From Kiritimatiellia bacterium (lineage in GTDB: Bacteria > Verrucomicrobiota > Kiritimatiellia > SLAD01): a stretch of DNA of 18,359 nt. Location of the stretch: contig SKXR01000071.1 of assembly GCA_007128275.1 (NCBI GenBank), positions 1 to 18,359 on the forward strand, in the 5' to 3' direction. The position numbers and the translations under genes were made by a program. This document shows positions 1 to 6,328 of the stretch, in pieces (position 1 is the stretch's first letter; every line of letters begins with the position of its first letter). The notes under the pieces are model-generated. The model saw only the letters and a list, made by a program, of their open reading frames with translations, had not been told where the DNA came from and made no database searches.

Positions 1-441
1 ATGGCGGCGAAATGTCGTTACGAGGAGCAATTGCAGGAGGCTTCCCGGTTGGTGGCCGAGGCGGTGGGGCATGCGCATTGGCGCTTGGTGTATCAAAGCC
101 GCAGTGGCCCCCCGCATCAGCCGTGGCTGGAACCGGACGTGTGCGACGTGATCCGTGAGTTGGCTGAACAGGACACGAAGCATCTCGTGATTTCGCCGAT
201 TGGATTCACGTCCGATCACATGGAGGTGCTGTTCGATCTGGACACGGAAGCGAAAGAACTCTGCGAAGAACTGGGCGTTCATATGGTGCGCGCCCCGGCG
301 GCGGGCCATCATCCGCTCTTCGTGGAGATGGTCCACGATCTCATTGCCGAACGCATCGAGGAGCGACGGGCTCGCCCGGCTTTAGGCGCCCACGGCCCGT
401 CCCACGACGTGTGCCCTGAGCAATGCTGCATGCCGGGGTAA
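1..441 (+). CDS. hemH: Ferrochelatase, C-terminal part (5' end outside window)
   Basis: This is the C-terminal half of a ferrochelatase, which inserts Fe2+ into a porphyrin in the last steps of haem synthesis. The visible 146 residues contain SRSGPPHQPWLEPDV (33-47) and ISPIGFTSDHMEVLFDLD (64-81). The latter is the family's conserved H-x-E block, with Glu75 corresponding to the catalytic-site glutamate of known ferrochelatases. The ATG at base 1 is almost certainly an internal Met, since about half of a normal 320-350 residue protein is missing and the upstream HSxP-type motif is absent. The tail ends in a Cys cluster (Cys138, Cys142, Cys143). This resembles the C-terminal cysteines that ligate a [2Fe-2S] cluster in some bacterial ferrochelatases, but the remaining ligand would lie outside the window or elsewhere in the chain. 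The gene converges on proA. Confidence 0.9.
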   Translation: MAAKCRYEEQLQEASRLVAEAVGHAHWRLVYQSRSGPPHQPWLEPDVCDVIRELAEQDTKHLVISPIGFTSDHMEVLFDLDTEAKELCEELGVHMVRAPAAGHHPLFVEMVHDLIAERIEERRARPALGAHGPSHDVCPEQCCMPG

Positions 442-452
442 CGGCTGTCTCA

Positions 453-480
453 CCATTACCCATCAACCATCAACCATTCT
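453..480 (-). repeat. Heptamer tandem repeat (4 units) after the proA stop codon
   Basis: CCAT recurs at 453, 460, 467 and 474, an exact 7-bp period on the plus strand with units such as CCATCAA. Read on the minus strand, AGAATGG starts 3 nt after the proA stop codon and continues as TTGATGG units. A second array with the same unit and the same placement follows the phospholipase D-like gene at 5829-5858. Function is unknown. The heptamer period is reminiscent of the short tandemly repeated sequences described in cyanobacteria, without implying relatedness. Confidence 0.75.
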
Positions 481-483
481 TCC

Positions 484-1740
484 TCATTCCCTAATCTGGC
501 CTTCGCCGAGGATGACGTACTTGTACGTGGTCAATTCTTCCAAACCCATCGGACCGCGGGCGTGCAGTTTGTCCGTGCTGATACCGATTTCCGCGCCCAT
601 GCCGAATTCGGCGCCGTCTGTGAACCGCGTGGATGCGTTGATGTAGACGGTCGCGGAATCCACTTTCTGTCTGAAGGCTTTTTGGGCGGTTTCGGAGGCG
701 GTCACGATGGCATCCGAATGATGGGATCCGTAGTGGTTGATATGGTCAATGGCGTGCGCGGTGTCGGGCACCACGCGGATCGCCAGAATCAGATCGAGAT
801 ATTCCGCATGCCAATCCTCTTCGGTGGCCGGGACCGCATCCGGAAGGATTGCCCGGGCCGCTTCATCGCCGCGCACTTCGACATTCGCTTTCTTCATGCG
901 TTCCCCCAGGCGCGGCAGGAATTCCGGCGCGATCTTCTCGTGCACCAAGAGCGTTTCCATGGCGTTGCAGACGCCGGGGCGCTGGCACTTGGCGTTTTCA
1001 GCAATGTTGAGCGCCATGTCCAAATCCGCAGCCTCGTCCACATAGGTGTGACAGACGCCTTTGTAATGCTTGATGACCGGTACGCGTGCCATTTCGGTGA
1101 CGGCATTGATTAGCCCTTCGCCCCCGCGCGGGATGGCCAGATCGACGCGCCCAACCATTTGCACCAATTCGCGCACGGCGTCCCGATCGGTGGTTTCGAC
1201 CAACTGAATGGAGTGGGGCGGCAACCCCTTGCGTTCCCCGCCCGACTGGAGGACGTCCGCGATGATCCTATTGGAATACACGGCTTCCCGGCCGCCGCGC
1301 AAAATAACGGCGTTGGACGTCTTGAAACACAGTCCTGTCGCATCCGCCGTTACGTTCGGACGGGATTCGTAGATGATGGCGATGACCCCGATGGGAACGC
1401 GCATCTTGAGGATCTCCAGCCCGTTGGGCCGCATCCAGCGGGCGATCTTCGTGCCGACAGGATCCTTGAGGACGGCAACATCGCGCAATCCCTTGATCAT
1501 CGCGTCGATGCGCGCGTCGGTCAGCTCGAGGCGGTCCAACAGGGCGTCTGTTAGACCGGCTTCCCGGCCGGCCTGCATGTCTTTGACGTTCTCCGCTTGA
1601 ATATCCGTGCGCCGGTCATCGAGCTCGTTGGCCATAGCCTCAAGAATCGCGTTCTTCTTTCGCGAGGTCAGGCCGGCCAATGCGCGCGACGCGACTACGG
1701 CGCGGTCGCCCATGACCAGCATTTCATCATGCAAACTCAT
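484..1740 (-). CDS. proA: Gamma-glutamyl phosphate reductase
   Basis: This cytoplasmic enzyme carries out the NADPH-dependent reduction of glutamyl-5-phosphate to glutamate-5-semialdehyde, the second step of proline synthesis. The 418-residue length is typical for ProA. The aldehyde-dehydrogenase-fold blocks are evident: VPIGVIAIIYESRPNVT (115-131), SNAVILRGGREA (142-153), IPRGGEGL (203-210), and the catalytic-cysteine segment QRPGVCNAMETLLVH (253-267) with Cys258. The C-terminal block AEFGMGAEIGISTDKLHARG is also intact. The open frame extends upstream to 1869, but that part overlaps proB. The ATG at 1740 is preceded by GGAG with 8 nt spacing and begins where the family begins, so I chose it. 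It lies 46 bp downstream of proB on the same strand, forming a proBA operon. The gene ends convergent with hemH. Confidence 0.96.
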   Translation of the reverse strand: MSLHDEMLVMGDRAVVASRALAGLTSRKKNAILEAMANELDDRRTDIQAENVKDMQAGREAGLTDALLDRLELTDARIDAMIKGLRDVAVLKDPVGTKIARWMRPNGLEILKMRVPIGVIAIIYESRPNVTADATGLCFKTSNAVILRGGREAVYSNRIIADVLQSGGERKGLPPHSIQLVETTDRDAVRELVQMVGRVDLAIPRGGEGLINAVTEMARVPVIKHYKGVCHTYVDEAADLDMALNIAENAKCQRPGVCNAMETLLVHEKIAPEFLPRLGERMKKANVEVRGDEAARAILPDAVPATEEDWHAEYLDLILAIRVVPDTAHAIDHINHYGSHHSDAIVTASETAQKAFRQKVDSATVYINASTRFTDGAEFGMGAEIGISTDKLHARGPMGLEELTTYKYVILGEGQIRE

Positions 1741-1786
1741 TGATTGTACTCCATCCTGTTTCGTCGGGGCGCGTGGCTGCGCCGAG

Positions 1787-2938
1787 TTACGCTTCGGGTT
1801 TGGCGAAGACCAGCATGTGATCCCTGTGAATGACCTCATCATAATCTTTCGCGCCGAGCAAGGACGCAATTTCGCTGGTCTTGTGCCCCATGATCTTGCG
1901 GATATCCTCGCTGGCGTATACCGTCAACCCCCGGGCGATTACGGCCCCGTCCGGCATGCGCACATTGACCACCGCCCCTATGGGAAAAGTCCCGTCCACA
2001 TCACGAATCCCGGCGGGCAATAAACTGCGTCCTTTTGTCTCAATGGCCTTCCGGGCGCCTTCATCCACGATGACGGCGCCCTGCGCTTTGTGGAAAAAGG
2101 CGATCCAGCGTTTGCGGCTGCGCGCGTCGCTGCGTTCGATCCCGGCGCCAATCAGGGTCCCCTCATTGTCCCCGCGCATGACCTTGGTGATGACGTCCGC
2201 CTTGCGTCCGTTGGCAATGACCGCGAGTCCGCCCATATTGACAAAATCATGTGCGGATTCCAACTTGGTGCGCATCCCGCCCACGGAGAAGACACTGCCT
2301 TTTCCGACGGCCAGAGCGAGCATGTTTTCCGATATGCTTTCCAAATAGGGGACCCGCCGGGTTTTGCGCGTCGAGATCGGTCGACGGAATCCGTCGACCG
2401 TTGAAAGGAGAATTAACAAGTCCGCGTCGACCAGCATGGCGGTGAGTGCCGCGAGGTGATCGTTGTCGCCGAACTTGATCTCGTCCACCGCTACGACGTC
2501 GTTCTCGTTAACGATCGGGATGATGCCGTGGCGGAGGAGGTTCATAATGGTGTTGCGTGCGTTCAGATGGCGCACCCGATCCCGCAAGTCGTCATGGGTC
2601 AGCAGGACCTGTCCAATCCGGCATTGTTCCCGGGCGAACAGCGCGCTGTAGCGGCTCATCAGGCGTGTTTGTCCCACGGCGGCCGCCATCTGCAGATCCG
2701 GCAAATTATCCGGGCGGACACGTCTGCCCAGGGCGTGCAGGCCCGCGCCGATGGCGCCGGATGTGACGACGGCCACCTCCTTGCCGGCAAGGCGAAGGGC
2801 GGCAATTTCCTTTACCAAGGCGCGCATGCGCCGGATATCCGGCCTCCCGTTCCGCTGAATAAGCACCCGGCTGCCGATCTTGATCACGAGCCGCCGAACA
2901 TCCTTCAGGGACCCGCGTATGGATAGTTCTGTTTTCAT
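1787..2938 (-). CDS. proB: Glutamate 5-kinase with PUA domain
   Basis: This enzyme phosphorylates glutamate to L-glutamyl-5-phosphate, the first and normally feedback-inhibited step of proline synthesis. The amino-acid-kinase domain spans roughly residues 14-265, with VIKIGSRVL (18-26), VVTSGAIGAG (57-66), VNENDVVAVDEIKFGDND (143-160) and the nucleotide-site VGKGSVFSVGGMRTKL block (211-226). A PUA domain follows at about 287-375, giving 383 residues, the usual two-domain length. No clear Shine-Dalgarno precedes the ATG at 2938, yet the N-terminus fits the family. The loop normally reading close to DVDGLY is here TVDGFRRPIST, and this segment is encoded by a near-perfect palindrome at 2378-2400. 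The gene is divergent from glgB across a 126-bp gap and upstream of proA. Confidence 0.96.
   Translation of the reverse strand: MKTELSIRGSLKDVRRLVIKIGSRVLIQRNGRPDIRRMRALVKEIAALRLAGKEVAVVTSGAIGAGLHALGRRVRPDNLPDLQMAAAVGQTRLMSRYSALFAREQCRIGQVLLTHDDLRDRVRHLNARNTIMNLLRHGIIPIVNENDVVAVDEIKFGDNDHLAALTAMLVDADLLILLSTVDGFRRPISTRKTRRVPYLESISENMLALAVGKGSVFSVGGMRTKLESAHDFVNMGGLAVIANGRKADVITKVMRGDNEGTLIGAGIERSDARSRKRWIAFFHKAQGAVIVDEGARKAIETKGRSLLPAGIRDVDGTFPIGAVVNVRMPDGAVIARGLTVYASEDIRKIMGHKTSEIASLLGAKDYDEVIHRDHMLVFAKPEA
2378..2400. repeat. Perfect 10-bp-arm palindrome inside proB
   Basis: CGGTCGACGG (2378-2387) and CCGTCGACCG (2391-2400) are exact inverse complements separated by only AAT. The element lies inside the proB coding region and encodes the end of the conserved VDG loop plus RRP. 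It could form a very stable hairpin in the mRNA. It may be chance, a folded regulatory element, or a remnant of a mobile palindrome that happens to keep the frame. Confidence 0.7.
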
Positions 2939-2941
2939 GGC

Positions 2942-2970
2942 TTTACACTGTGCCGCAATCTAGCTATCAC
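2942..2970 (+). promoter_or_regulatory. Candidate sigma-70-type promoter for glgB
   Basis: TTTACA (2942-2947, 5/6 to the -35 consensus) is followed after exactly 17 bp by TATCAC (2965-2970, 4/6 to the -10 consensus). It sits in the divergent proB/glgB gap and points at glgB. Transcription would start near 2977, leaving a leader of about 88 nt. This rests on consensus matching only. Confidence 0.35.
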
Positions 2971-3046
2971 ATTGGTACGTTTCTGTCGAGAAGGGGGTGA
3001 GCTTGCGTTGAGTCCGGACACCCGATTGTCTCGATTGCCGGTTAAC

Positions 3047-3058
3047 GGAGAAGGGTGG
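3047..3058 (+). promoter_or_regulatory. Ribosome binding site deciding the glgB start
   Basis: GGAGAAGGGTGG ends 6 nt before the ATG at 3065. The reading frame is open further upstream to a TTG at 2972, but that stretch has no homology-like features. The strong purine-rich site here makes 3065 the better start. Confidence 0.6.
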
Positions 3059-3064
3059 ACCCAT

Positions 3065-5260
3065 ATGAAGTCAGATGCTCCCAGCGAAGTTATTCAGTCC
3101 ATAGTGGATGGAGTCTGGTATTCGCCCTATGATGTCCTTGGTCTGCATGGGGCCGCGGACAGCGCATGCGTGCGGACGTTCCAGCCATACGCGGCCAAGG
3201 TCGAGGTGCTCGATAAGGCCTCGGAGAAAGTCTGGGCGGCGCGCAAGATCCATGAGCACGGGGTCTTCGAGGCGGCGGTCGAGGCCGGCCAGGAATTCGC
3301 GTACCGCCTGCGCATCACCGGTTTTGACGGACACATCTGGGAAACCGAGGATCCGTACCGGTTCCCCCTGCAGATAACGGATTTCGACCTGTATCTGCAC
3401 GGGGAGGGCACCCACTATCGTACGTACACCAAGATGGGTGCTCACGCGATGACGGTGGACGGGGTGGACGGGGTGCATTTCGCCGTCTGGGCGCCCTCCG
3501 CCTCGCGGGTCAGTGTCATTGGTTGGTTTAATCGGTGGGATGGTCGCCATCATCCCATGCAGAATCGGGGCAGTTCCGGTCTCTGGGAATTGTTCATGCC
3601 GGGGTTGAAACCGGGCGACCTGTACAAATTTGAAATCAAAGGGCCCAACGGGTTCCTCGCGCAGAAATCCGATCCCTACGGCTTCGCCGCCGAACTGCGC
3701 CCCCGTACCGCATCCATGGTCTGGGACATCGACGCCTACGAATGGAAAGATACGGAGTGGATGCAAAAACGACGGAAGACCGATTGGTTGGCCCAACCGG
3801 TGAATGTCTACGAAGTGCATCTCGGTTCCTGGCGTCGCGTGTATGAAGAGGATAACCGCTGGATGACCTACCGGGAACTGGCCGATACGTTGATCCCCTA
3901 TGTGAAGGATCTCGGTTTCACGCACATCGAGTTGCTGCCCATTTCGGAGCACCCGTTCGATGGTTCCTGGGGCTATCAGACCATTGGGTACTACGCGCCC
4001 ACTTCGCGGTTCGGGTCTCCGGACGACCTCAAGTATTTCATCGATCGATGCCATCAGGAAGGCATCGGCGTGATTGTCGACTGGGTCCCCGCGCATTTCC
4101 CCAAAGACGCGCATGGCTTGGGCTACTTCGACGGCACGCACTTGTACGAACACTCCGATCCGCGCAAAGGCGAACACATGGATTGGGGCACGCTCATCTT
4201 CAACTACGGACGCAACGAGGTGCGCAGTTTTCTCCTGTCCAACGCTATGTTTTGGGCGGACATCTATCACATCGACGGGTTCCGCGTGGATGCGGTGGCC
4301 AGCATGTTGTATCTCGATTATTCGCGAAAAGAAGGGGAATGGCTCCCGAACGAATATGGCGGCCGCGAAAATCTGGAAGCCGTGACATTCCTCAAGAAAT
4401 TCAACGAAATCGTACACGCGGATTATCCCGGCATCATCACCTTCGCCGAGGAATCGACCGCATGGCCGATGGTTTCGCGGCCCACGTATCTGGGCGGATT
4501 GGGGTTCGGCCTGAAATGGAACATGGGTTGGATGCACGATACGCTGGAGTATTTCACCAAGGATCCGATTTACCGGAAATACCATCACAACGACATCACC
4601 TTCTCCTTGATCTACGCCTTTACGGAGAATTTCATCCTGCCGTTTTCCCACGACGAAGTGGTCCATGGGAAGGGAAGCATGCTCAACAAGATGCCCGGCG
4701 ACATGTGGCAGAAGTTCGCCAACATGCGCGCGCTTTACGCCTATATGTTTGCGCATCCGGGCAAAAAACTGTTGTTCATGGGAACGGAATTCGGGCAATG
4801 GGACGAATGGAACTGTTACAAGAGTATCGATTGGCACCTGATGCAGTGGGATCCGCACCAGAAGCTGCATGCGCTCGTCAAGGAACTAAATCGGCTCACC
4901 CGGACGATTCCCGCCCTGTACGAAAACGACTTTTCATGGGAGGGCTTTGAGTGGATTGATTTTCATGACAGCGAGCAGAGCCTCATCAGCTTCGTGCGCA
5001 GAGGAAAGGACCCGCAGGACGTGGTGGTGTGCCTCTTCAACTTGACCCCCACGCCGCGGCAAGGCTACCGTGTCGGTGTGCCGCGGCCCGGAATGTACAA
5101 GGAAATCTTCAACAGCGATTCTTCGCTATTCTGGGGCAGCAATGTGGGGAATTGGGGCGGGGTGCCGTCTGATCCTATGCCGTGGCAGGGGCGGGATCAT
5201 TCCATTCTGGTGACCGTCCCCCCATTGGCGGGCGTCTATTTTCGTCCCGATCCGGTCTAG
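3065..5260 (+). CDS. glgB: 1,4-alpha-glucan (glycogen) branching enzyme
   Basis: This enzyme creates alpha-1,6 branches in glycogen by cutting an alpha-1,4 chain and transferring it. The 731 residues match full-length GlgB. An N-terminal GlgB domain (about 1-115, with YDVLGLHG) is followed by a CBM48 module (about 125-225, with GVHFAVWAPSASRVSVIGWF and the HPM block). Next come the GH13 barrel from about 245 (VNVYEVHLGSWRR at 277 of the longer frame, GYYAPTSRFG) and a C-terminal beta domain. Catalytic residues are visible: nucleophile Asp409 in DGFRVDAVASMLY, the acid/base Glu in FAEEST (462-463) and the transition-state Asp530 in FSHDEVVHGK. It is divergent from proB. No other glycogen genes (glgA, glgC, glgP, glgX) are in the window, so it is not in a classic glg operon. 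Its only same-strand neighbour is the phospholipase D-like gene 26 bp downstream. Confidence 0.97.
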   Translation: MKSDAPSEVIQSIVDGVWYSPYDVLGLHGAADSACVRTFQPYAAKVEVLDKASEKVWAARKIHEHGVFEAAVEAGQEFAYRLRITGFDGHIWETEDPYRFPLQITDFDLYLHGEGTHYRTYTKMGAHAMTVDGVDGVHFAVWAPSASRVSVIGWFNRWDGRHHPMQNRGSSGLWELFMPGLKPGDLYKFEIKGPNGFLAQKSDPYGFAAELRPRTASMVWDIDAYEWKDTEWMQKRRKTDWLAQPVNVYEVHLGSWRRVYEEDNRWMTYRELADTLIPYVKDLGFTHIELLPISEHPFDGSWGYQTIGYYAPTSRFGSPDDLKYFIDRCHQEGIGVIVDWVPAHFPKDAHGLGYFDGTHLYEHSDPRKGEHMDWGTLIFNYGRNEVRSFLLSNAMFWADIYHIDGFRVDAVASMLYLDYSRKEGEWLPNEYGGRENLEAVTFLKKFNEIVHADYPGIITFAEESTAWPMVSRPTYLGGLGFGLKWNMGWMHDTLEYFTKDPIYRKYHHNDITFSLIYAFTENFILPFSHDEVVHGKGSMLNKMPGDMWQKFANMRALYAYMFAHPGKKLLFMGTEFGQWDEWNCYKSIDWHLMQWDPHQKLHALVKELNRLTRTIPALYENDFSWEGFEWIDFHDSEQSLISFVRRGKDPQDVVVCLFNLTPTPRQGYRVGVPRPGMYKEIFNSDSSLFWGSNVGNWGGVPSDPMPWQGRDHSILVTVPPLAGVYFRPDPV

Positions 5261-5286
5261 ACGAGCAAGAAACGAAAGGGGAAGTC

Positions 5287-5826
5287 ATGCATCGTGGAAG
5301 AAGTACAGTGGCGCTGGTCGCCCTCCTTGTGGTCCCTCTGTTTATGGCGCCGGTTCAGACCGCCGATGCGCGATTCCGAAAACAACATGGATTTATCACT
5401 GCGGCGTTCGATGGCGATTGCGAAGATCTGGTGGCGAACCAAATTCAGTCTGCGCGTCGCGAGCTGCTGATCGCCATTTTCATCATGACCAGCCAACGCC
5501 TGGAAAACCTGGTCGCCACGGCGGCCGGACGGGGCGTAACGGTCCGGGTCAAATACGACGTCAACCAAGCCCGGCATGCCAGCATGCAGCGCGCCCTGAA
5601 ACGGTTTGAAGAGGCCGGCATTGAATGCGTCCCGATCACCATGAGCCGAACCGGAGCGTCCATGCATCACAAGTTCATGGTGGTCGATGGCTTACGCGTC
5701 ATAACCGGTTCGTATAACTTCACCGCAATGGCGGCGGGCTGGAACTACGAAAACTGCATCCTCATCGAGTCCCAGCCGATCGCGCGGGAATATCAAGCCA
5801 TCTTCGAATCCATCGAAAGCCGGTAG
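5287..5826 (+). CDS. Secreted single-HKD phospholipase D-like protein (Nuc-type)
   Basis: This is a small phospholipase D superfamily protein, probably a phosphodiesterase such as a nuclease or lipase. Residues 1-28 form a signal peptide: a basic start, the hydrophobic core VALVALLVVPLFMA, and a likely cut after ADA. One HKD motif is present: His127, Lys129 and Asp134 in HHKFMVVDG, followed by GSYNFT (141-146). With a single HKD motif in 179 residues it resembles the dimeric Nuc endonuclease/BfiI group, where two subunits form one active site. The frame is open back to 5182 inside glgB, but AAAGGGGAAG lies just upstream of the ATG at 5287 and the signal peptide starts there. The gene begins 26 bp after glgB and is probably co-transcribed. 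I see no functional reason for that pairing. Substrate (nucleic acid or phospholipid) cannot be told from the sequence. Confidence 0.88.
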   Translation: MHRGRSTVALVALLVVPLFMAPVQTADARFRKQHGFITAAFDGDCEDLVANQIQSARRELLIAIFIMTSQRLENLVATAAGRGVTVRVKYDVNQARHASMQRALKRFEEAGIECVPITMSRTGASMHHKFMVVDGLRVITGSYNFTAMAAGWNYENCILIESQPIAREYQAIFESIESR

Positions 5827-5828
5827 AA

Positions 5829-5858
5829 AGAATGGTTAATGGTTAATGGTTGATGGGG
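5829..5858 (+). repeat. Heptamer tandem repeat (4 units) after the phospholipase D-like gene
   Basis: ATGG recurs at 5832, 5839, 5846 and 5853, an exact 7-bp period with units ATGGTTA and ATGGTTG. AGAATGG begins 2 nt after the TAG stop codon (5824-5826), almost the same placement as the array after proA (453-480, opposite strand). Both arrays share the order stop codon, purine stretch, AGAATGG, then TTRATGG units. Confidence 0.75.
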
Positions 5859-6015
5859 AAGGGGGAGAGAGCCCGGGCGATCTTCCAACCTTGGAAGGGG
5901 GGCGGTGACCTTGTTGACGCGATTGACTTTGTTGGTGCGTTTTTTTGCGGTGGTCACTTGAGTCAATCCGGCCAACCTTGTCATCGACGCGAATTGTATG
6001 GGAGCATTTCAAGTC
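5859..6015. other. Gene-poor spacer with low-complexity TTGTTGAC-like repeats
   Basis: Apart from the palindrome at 5882-5897, this stretch shows imperfect repeats of TTGTTGAC/GATTGACT between about 5910 and 5935, then a run of seven T after GTGCG (about 5940-5946). CAAGTCA (6010-6016) and TGACTTG (6021-6027) form a 7-bp inverted repeat at the start of the gene remnant that follows. I see no intact gene on either strand. A minus-strand open frame of 95 codons here lacks recognisable features. Confidence 0.45.
5882..5897. repeat. Short perfect palindrome
   Basis: CTTCCAA (5882-5888) and TTGGAAG (5891-5897) are exact inverse complements around CC. There is no U-tract on either side, so it is not a standard terminator. 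It lies in the gene-poor stretch between the phospholipase D-like gene and tRNA-Tyr. Confidence 0.5.
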
Positions 6016-6123
6016 ATGACTGACTTGTTCGACAAACATGGCGGGTTTCGCAAGTTGCATTCCTTCACGCTGGCCACGATCGTGTAGGTCGAAACCCTGC
6101 GCTTCTGTCGCCGGGGACGGCAA
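6016..6123 (+). pseudogene. Remnant of a four-helix-bundle 'suffix' type protein gene
   Basis: Starting at the ATG at 6016 the plus strand reads MTDLFDKHGGFRKLHSFTL and then ATIV, followed by an in-frame TAG at 6085-6087 and VETLRFCRR. From memory, small four-helix-bundle suffix proteins, frequent in PVC and other environmental bacteria, begin very similarly: an HGGYRKL-like block, a short hydrophobic stretch with an aromatic or glutamine where the stop now sits, and then RFC with basic residues. Continuity of the match across the TAG argues for a nonsense change in a once-functional gene. The similarity ends soon after RFCRR. The rest of the protein (about 70-100 residues expected) is missing, because tRNA-Tyr lies on the other strand from 6162. 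Recognition is by pattern only. Confidence 0.5.
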
Positions 6124-6136
6124 CTATGCCGGGGCA

Positions 6137-6161
6137 TTTTTCGCGACGGTGTCGCGAAAAA
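6137..6161. repeat. 11-bp-arm inverted repeat abutting the 3' end of tRNA-Tyr
   Basis: TTTTTCGCGAC (6137-6147) and GTCGCGAAAAA (6151-6161) are perfect inverse complements around GGT. The repeat ends one base from the tRNA's encoded CCA. Because the T-run is on the 5' side and the A-run on the 3' side on both strands, no free U-tract follows the stem. It is therefore not a canonical intrinsic terminator, although it may still help end or protect the tRNA transcript. Confidence 0.6.
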
Positions 6162-6247
6162 TGGTGGCGGGAGAAGGATTCGAACCTTCGAAGGAATAAT
6201 CCAACAGATTTACAGTCTGCCCCGTTTGGCCACTTCGGTATCCCGCC
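6162..6247 (-). tRNA. tRNA-Tyr (anticodon GTA)
   Basis: The minus strand shows a complete class II tRNA of 86 nt with encoded CCA. The acceptor stem GGCGGGA pairs perfectly with TCCCGCC, followed by discriminator A and CCA. The anticodon loop CTGTAAA carries GTA, read as tyrosine. A long variable arm (GGATTATTCC region) fits bacterial tRNA-Tyr. The T arm is GAAGG-TTCGAAT-CCTTC. It stands alone, 81 bp downstream of the TRIC gene, with no other tRNA in the window. Confidence 0.95.
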
Positions 6248-6294
6248 TGTCAGGTAAGTCGTTCGTCCAAGAAATCTGACTAGGAGACTCTAAT

Positions 6295-6322
6295 AGAATA
6301 CTGGGATTTGTCCATCATTCAA
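6295..6322 (-). promoter_or_regulatory. Candidate promoter for tRNA-Tyr
   Basis: On the minus strand TTGAAT (6317-6322) and TATTCT (6295-6300) are separated by 16 bp, each matching 4/6 of the sigma-70 hexamers. The predicted start lies about 40-45 nt before the tRNA. It falls just past the stop of the TRIC gene, giving the tRNA its own possible start. Consensus matching only. Confidence 0.35.
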
Positions 6323-6328
6323 TTCCCA

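Noticed and set aside
1741..1869. N-terminal extension of proA
   Set aside because: The extra 43 codons overlap the end of proB and look unlike ProA; the ATG at 1740 has a good ribosome binding site.
2972..3064. N-terminal extension of glgB from a TTG
   Set aside because: No family similarity in the 31 extra codons, and a better Shine-Dalgarno precedes the ATG at 3065.
3456..3476. Short GTGGACGGG duplication in glgB
   Set aside because: It simply encodes a VDGVDG repeat in a surface loop before the CBM48 block; too short to be informative.
3071..4870. Very long minus-strand open frame (599 codons) opposite glgB
   Set aside because: It is an antisense shadow of the glgB gene, low in recognisable motifs; GlgB itself has all catalytic residues.
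5836..6123. Minus-strand 95-codon open frame between the phospholipase D-like gene and tRNA-Tyr
   Set aside because: Low-complexity content with no domain. The plus strand over the same bases reads as a remnant of a known-looking small protein, so this is its antisense.
6137..6161. Intrinsic terminator for tRNA-Tyr
   Set aside because: The stem is strong but the T-run precedes it on both strands, leaving no U-tract after the hairpin.
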